In this document: positions 60,218 to 64,000 of the stretch, in pieces | How positions within the stretch are numbered: position 1 is the stretch's first letter | Layout: each line of letters starts with the position of its first letter | Assembly: GCF_003056305.1 (NCBI RefSeq) | Contig: NZ_PYVX01000001.1 | Location: forward strand, 1 to 64,000 | Direction of reading: 5' to 3' | DNA length: 64,000 nucleotides | Source: Halomonas denitrificans | GTDB lineage: Bacteria; Pseudomonadota; Gammaproteobacteria; Pseudomonadales; Halomonadaceae | The notes under the pieces: model-generated | Seen by the model: the letters and a program-made list of their open reading frames with translations, nothing else | Database searches by the model: none | Told to the model about the DNA's origin: nothing | Position numbers and translations under genes: made by a program

Positions 60218-61657
60218 ATGACCTCTTGGCTGATCGGCCTGGCGATCTTTCTAACGTACGTGCTGGGCATCCTCTCGGCCGTGCTGGCCCTGATGTCGTC
60301 GCGCACCTCCCAGGGCGCCATCGCCTGGATCATCTCGCTTCTGACCATGCCCTACCTGGCGGTGCCGGCCTACTGGATCTTCGGCCGGCCGCGCTTCTAC
60401 GGCTATGTCCTGGCCCGGGGCGAGCGCGACAGCGTGCTGCGCCGCCAGCTGGACCGCTACCGGGACCGCTTCGAACCCTACCTCTCATCCGCCAGCAATG
60501 CCGACATTCGCGCGGTGGAACAGCTCGCCCTGATGCCGCTCACCAGAGGCAACCGCGCCGAGCTGCTGATCGACGGCGAGGCCACCTTCGAGAGCCTGTT
60601 CGCCGGCATCGACGCCGCCGAGGAGTACATCCTCATCCAGTTCTTCATCGTCCGCGATGACGCCCTGGGCGTGGCGCTCAAGCAGCGCCTGCAGCTCGCC
60701 GCCGAGCGGGGCGTGCGGGTCTGCTTCCTGTTCGACGAGATCGGCTCGCACAGCCTGCCGGAGCGCTACCTGCGCGACCTGCGCCTGGCCGGCGTCGAGG
60801 TGAGCGCCTTTCGCTCCTCACGGGGACTGAAGCATCGTTTCCAGCTCAACTTCCGCAATCACCGCAAGGTGCTGGTGGTGGACGGCCGCGCCGGCTGGAT
60901 CGGCGGCTTCAACGTCGGCACCGAATACCTGGGCGAGAACCCGCGCCTCGGCCACTGGCGCGACACCCACCTGAAGCTCAGCGGCCCCAGCGTGCTGGGC
61001 CTGCAGGAGGCCTTCTGGGAGGACTGGCACTGGGCCACCGGCGAGATGATCTCGCTCACCTGGACCCCCGTGCCCTATGCCGGCGACGGTCAGGACGACG
61101 AGGCCGAGAGCCAGAGCGTGGTGATCGTGCCCTCGGGGCCGGCGGATCACCTGGAGACGGCGAGCCTGCTGGTGCAGCACGCGATCCACAGCGCCCACGA
61201 GCGGCTCTGGGTGACCAGCCCCTACTTCGTGCCCGACCAGGGGGTGCAGGATGCCCTGCGCCTGGCGGCGATGCGCGGCGTCGACGTGCGCATCATGATG
61301 CCGGAGCGCCCCGATCACCTGCTGGTCTTCCTCTCGGCGTTCTCCTTCCTGCCCGACATGCTGCGCGCCGGGGTCAAGGTCTACCGCTACCAGCCCGGTT
61401 TCCTGCACCAGAAGGTGATGCTGATCGATGATGTCGCCGCCAGCGTCGGCACGGTCAACCTCGACAACCGTTCCTTCCGGCTCAACTTCGAGATCACCGC
61501 GGTGGTGCCCGACCGGCGCTTCGCCGCCGAGGTGCACCAGATGCTCGAGCGCGACTTCGGCGACTGCCGGCGCGTCACGCTCGAGGAGCTCACCCGCCGC
61601 CCGCTGTGGCGCAAGCTGCTCTCCCGGGCGGCCTATCTGCTCTCGCCGATCCAGTAG
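60218..61657 (+). CDS. cls: Cardiolipin synthase
   Basis: The 479-residue membrane enzyme has two N-terminal helices and two phospholipase D motifs: NFRNHRKVLVVDGRAGWIGGFN (about 210) and GFLHQKVMLIDDVAASVGTVNLDNRS (about 395). It condenses two phosphatidylglycerol molecules to cardiolipin. Length matches ClsA-type enzymes. ATG at 60218 follows GGGGAGTCG. Confidence 0.94.
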   Translation: MTSWLIGLAIFLTYVLGILSAVLALMSSRTSQGAIAWIISLLTMPYLAVPAYWIFGRPRFYGYVLARGERDSVLRRQLDRYRDRFEPYLSSASNADIRAVEQLALMPLTRGNRAELLIDGEATFESLFAGIDAAEEYILIQFFIVRDDALGVALKQRLQLAAERGVRVCFLFDEIGSHSLPERYLRDLRLAGVEVSAFRSSRGLKHRFQLNFRNHRKVLVVDGRAGWIGGFNVGTEYLGENPRLGHWRDTHLKLSGPSVLGLQEAFWEDWHWATGEMISLTWTPVPYAGDGQDDEAESQSVVIVPSGPADHLETASLLVQHAIHSAHERLWVTSPYFVPDQGVQDALRLAAMRGVDVRIMMPERPDHLLVFLSAFSFLPDMLRAGVKVYRYQPGFLHQKVMLIDDVAASVGTVNLDNRSFRLNFEITAVVPDRRFAAEVHQMLERDFGDCRRVTLEELTRRPLWRKLLSRAAYLLSPIQ

Positions 61658-61750
61658 CCGGCTTGGGTCGCGCTCCCGGCTGGGGTACATTAGCGGGCTT
61701 CACAAGCTCCCCGCCGGGGGGCAGTCATTACGCTATCCTGGGGAATCCTG

Positions 61751-62668
61751 GTGAACCTCGAGACCAAATGGCTGGAAGACTTCGTCGCCCTGGCCAGTAC
61801 GCGCAGCTTCTCGGCCTCCGCCCGCCAGCGGCACGTCACCCAGCCGGCCTTCAGCCGGCGCATCCGCTCCCTGGAACAGGCGGTGGGCGTGACCCTGGTC
61901 GACCGCTCCACCACGCCGGTGGACCTCACCCCGGAAGGGCAGCTGTTCCTGGTCACCGCACGCAACATCGTCGAGCAGCTCAACGAGAGCCTCGGCCACC
62001 TGCGCGGCCTGGCCATGGCCAACGAGGCGCTGGACATCGTCGCCGCCCACTCCCTGGCCCTGAGTTTCTACCCGCAGTGGATCTCGCGCCTGCAGCAGGG
62101 CCTCGGGGAGCTGCCCACCCGGCTGGTCGCCATGAACGTGGGCGACGCGATCCACGTGCTGCGCGAGGGCAACTGCGACCTGATGCTGGCCTACTACGAC
62201 CCCTACGCCAGCATGCAGCTGGACGCCGAGGTCTTTCCCTCGTTTTCCATCGGCCAGGTGAAGATGCTGCCGGTCTGCCTGCCCGACGAGCAGGGCCAGC
62301 CGCGCTTCACTCTCGAAGGCCAGGAATCGATTCCTTACCTGGCCTATACCCAGGGCGCCTTCCTGGGGCGCACCGTGCGCATGCTGCTCAAGAACGACCC
62401 GGTGCGCATGCGCCTGCGTACCGTCTACGAGACCGCCATGGCCGAGGGCCTCAAGGGGATGGTGATGCAGGGCATGGGCACGGCCTGGATTCCCGACTTC
62501 TGCATCCGCCAGGAGCTCAAGGACGGGCGCCTGGTGCGGGCCGGCGACGAGCAGTGGGACGTGCCGCTGGAGATTCGTCTCTACCGCTGCTCGCTGGTCC
62601 ACAAGCCCGGCGTCGAGAAGCTGTGGCGGCAGATGATGAAGTTGCCCAGGGATTTCCTTCAGGCCTGA
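61751..62668 (+). CDS. LysR-type transcriptional regulator
   Basis: The 305-residue protein has an N-terminal HTH (METKWLEDF-type start, here NLETKWLEDFVALASTRSF and ASARQRHVTQPAFSRRIRSLEQAVG) and a LysR substrate domain. The GTG at 61751 lies 8 bases after GGGGAATCC. It is not divergent from an obvious target; the downstream gene is convergent. Effector unknown; the HTH region is HypT-like, which is only a resemblance. Confidence 0.88.
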   Translation: MNLETKWLEDFVALASTRSFSASARQRHVTQPAFSRRIRSLEQAVGVTLVDRSTTPVDLTPEGQLFLVTARNIVEQLNESLGHLRGLAMANEALDIVAAHSLALSFYPQWISRLQQGLGELPTRLVAMNVGDAIHVLREGNCDLMLAYYDPYASMQLDAEVFPSFSIGQVKMLPVCLPDEQGQPRFTLEGQESIPYLAYTQGAFLGRTVRMLLKNDPVRMRLRTVYETAMAEGLKGMVMQGMGTAWIPDFCIRQELKDGRLVRAGDEQWDVPLEIRLYRCSLVHKPGVEKLWRQMMKLPRDFLQA

Positions 62669-62717
62669 AGGCCCACCTCCGACCTTTTTACATGGCAACC
62701 CGGCTCGCCGGCGACCG

Positions 62718-63806
62718 TCAGCGCCCGCCGAAGTCGGCGGGCAGCCCCAGGAAGTCCTGGATGATGAAGAAGTGATCCTCGAACAGGCTCTCGGGGTCGA
62801 GGTCGGCGAGCGGCACCCAGCGGGCGTGATCGCCGCCCTTGACCGGCTTGAGCTGGGGCAGCTGCTGCTCGGGGCGCAGGGCGAAGTAGAAGGCCTCGGC
62901 CAGGGTGCGGCCGCGCCAGCTGCGGTGCGGCTCGTCGAACAGCCGCTGGCCGCGTAGCGAGCCCTTGAGCACCGCCTCCGGCACCTTGAGGCGCACGCGC
63001 TCGCGAAGCTCCCGCAGGCAGGCGTCCATCAGCCGTTCGTGGGGGCTGATGAAGCCGCCGGGCAACGCATAGAGCCCCTTGCCCGGTGCGGCGGTGCGCC
63101 GGACCAGCAGCACGTGGCCGGACTGCACCACCACCGCGTTGACGGTGACGAAGATGGGCGGGTAGGGGGCCTGGGCCCAGGCCTGGCGGTACTGGTCGAG
63201 CAGGCGCTGCTCCTCGACCAGCTGGCCGTAGGTCGCCTCCTCGAGGAAGGTGCGGACCCGGGCCACCACGCCGGGGGGCAGGTCGTGGGCCGCATGGGTG
63301 CTCAGGTAGTCCTCCGCCGAGCCTGCCGAGCGGAACAGCCGCTCGCGGATCCGGCTCGCCGAGATGCCCTCCACCAGCGGCACGCTCACCGACTCCCACT
63401 GGGGGAACAGCGCCAGGTAATAGCTGGACTGGCCACGACTGGCGCCGATCAGGCCGATGCGCGGCAGCCGCGCATGCGTGGGGCTCGCGATATCGCGCAC
63501 CTTGCGCTGCACGTCGCGCACCCAGACGTCGTTGTTGTAGAGGGCGTCGAGCAGCGGCACGACCTTCAGGCGTTCGTTCTCCTCCTCCTCGAAGGCGCTG
63601 CGAAGCATGCGCAGGCGCTCCTCGTAGCGCCAGGGATTGCGCAGCGAGCGCGCCTGCCAGGCGGAGCCCACCAGCACGATGACCTGGCGCGCCTGGCGCA
63701 GCGCCTCGCGGATCACCGCCAGGTGCCCCAGGTGGGGCGGCTGGAAGCGGCCGATGAACACCAGACAGTCGAAGTCGGCAGCGCTGTCGTCCGGTCGTGC
63801 GGTCAT
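62718..63806 (-). CDS. Bifunctional NMN adenylyltransferase/Nudix hydrolase
   Basis: The 362-residue fusion has an N-terminal nucleotidyltransferase domain of NadM type (VFIGRFQPPHLGHLAVI, with ISASRIRERLF). Its C-terminal Nudix domain contains GGFISPHERLMDACLRELRERVRL in the place of the GX5EX7REUXEE box. The Nudix box is imperfect at the last residues (RELRERV), so hydrolase activity may be altered. The NMNAT part forms NAD+ from NMN. Members of this fusion family are found in Francisella, cyanobacteria and many gammaproteobacteria. Confidence 0.9.
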   Translation of the reverse strand: MTARPDDSAADFDCLVFIGRFQPPHLGHLAVIREALRQARQVIVLVGSAWQARSLRNPWRYEERLRMLRSAFEEEENERLKVVPLLDALYNNDVWVRDVQRKVRDIASPTHARLPRIGLIGASRGQSSYYLALFPQWESVSVPLVEGISASRIRERLFRSAGSAEDYLSTHAAHDLPPGVVARVRTFLEEATYGQLVEEQRLLDQYRQAWAQAPYPPIFVTVNAVVVQSGHVLLVRRTAAPGKGLYALPGGFISPHERLMDACLRELRERVRLKVPEAVLKGSLRGQRLFDEPHRSWRGRTLAEAFYFALRPEQQLPQLKPVKGGDHARWVPLADLDPESLFEDHFFIIQDFLGLPADFGGR

Positions 63807-63948
63807 GAAGGCTCCTGGCGGGAGAGGCGGATGGGCTGGGCGAGGCCATTATGGTCAGCCCCGTGTGGCCCTGCAATCGCCCGGTGCCTCGGCGTGACGG
63901 TATCCATTCGGGTATGCTTAACCAAAAGAGTCCAGCACGGGGAACGCA

Positions 63949-64000
63949 GTGATCAAGCCAAACGTGACGAGCACCCTCCAGGCGGTGCGCTTCTGGTGGA
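63949..64000 (+). CDS. Start of an unidentified gene (cut by the window end)
   Basis: A GTG preceded by GGGGAACGCA opens a frame reading MIKPNVTSTLQAVRFWW to the window edge. The divergent promoter spacing from the NMNAT/Nudix gene supports a real start, but 17 codons are not enough for a family call. Confidence 0.45.
   Translation, partial: MIKPNVTSTLQAVRFWW

Noticed and set aside
1..64000. CRISPR arrays or cas genes
   Set aside because: No regularly spaced direct repeats with unique spacers and no Cas-like proteins are seen; the repeats found are heptamer, iteron-like or dispersed types.

Overview
The window looks like the chromosome of a high-GC, Halomonas-like gammaproteobacterium (family Halomonadaceae or close). 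The evidence is the high-GC codon use outside the island, the NhaD-type Na+/H+ antiporter, ketone-body/polyhydroxybutyrate catabolism (ScoAB, BdhA), a RegB/RegA-type redox two-component system and the general protein character. The genus is inferred; no rRNA gene is present to test it.

Layout. 1-11300 is host backbone: the start of gcvH, a Na+/alanine-glycine symporter, gcvT, an AlkB-type repair enzyme, a PAP2-glycosyltransferase pair, a LysM/degenerate LytM lipoprotein with an acyltransferase, a LysR regulator divergent from scoAB, and a DUF1338 protein. 11447-30897 is a 19.5-kb integrative element inserted in the glutaredoxin gene grxA. It is bounded by 134-bp direct repeats (11313-11446 and 30898-31031). 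It carries a tyrosine integrase at its left end, AT-richer genes (an AT-hook protein with an exact internal repeat, two small HTH proteins, membrane and secreted proteins of unknown role) and a serine recombinase at its right end. The element brings its own grxA 3' end, so grxA is rebuilt at the right junction and the original 3' end is stranded at the left.

Nested in that element is a complete Tn5053/Tn402-family transposon (22044-29741) with 25-bp inverted repeats, a perfect 5-bp target duplication (CAAAC), tniA-tniB-tniQ-tniR and a res site. Its cargo is not the usual mer operon: it has a GlxA-type AraC regulator, an exported metallo-beta-lactamase-fold protein and an isochorismatase-like hydrolase. 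It landed between the -35 and -10 of the serine recombinase promoter, which fits the known res-site hunting of this family.

31307-64000 is backbone again: an inositol monophosphatase-like protein, a HybE-like protein, bdhA, regA/regB-type genes, an RND efflux pair, an enolase-superfamily enzyme, a CBS protein, nhaD, an accessory ftsH, an SDR-DUF393-CIA30 cluster, a hipBA-like pair, prfC, tatD, ygfZ, an OsmC protein, uvrB, nei, fumarase, cardiolipin synthase, a LysR regulator and an NMN adenylyltransferase/Nudix fusion. Without the island, scoAB and bdhA would lie about 3 kb apart. Two 80-bp copies of a hairpin repeat with covarying stems occur at 52537 and 59991.
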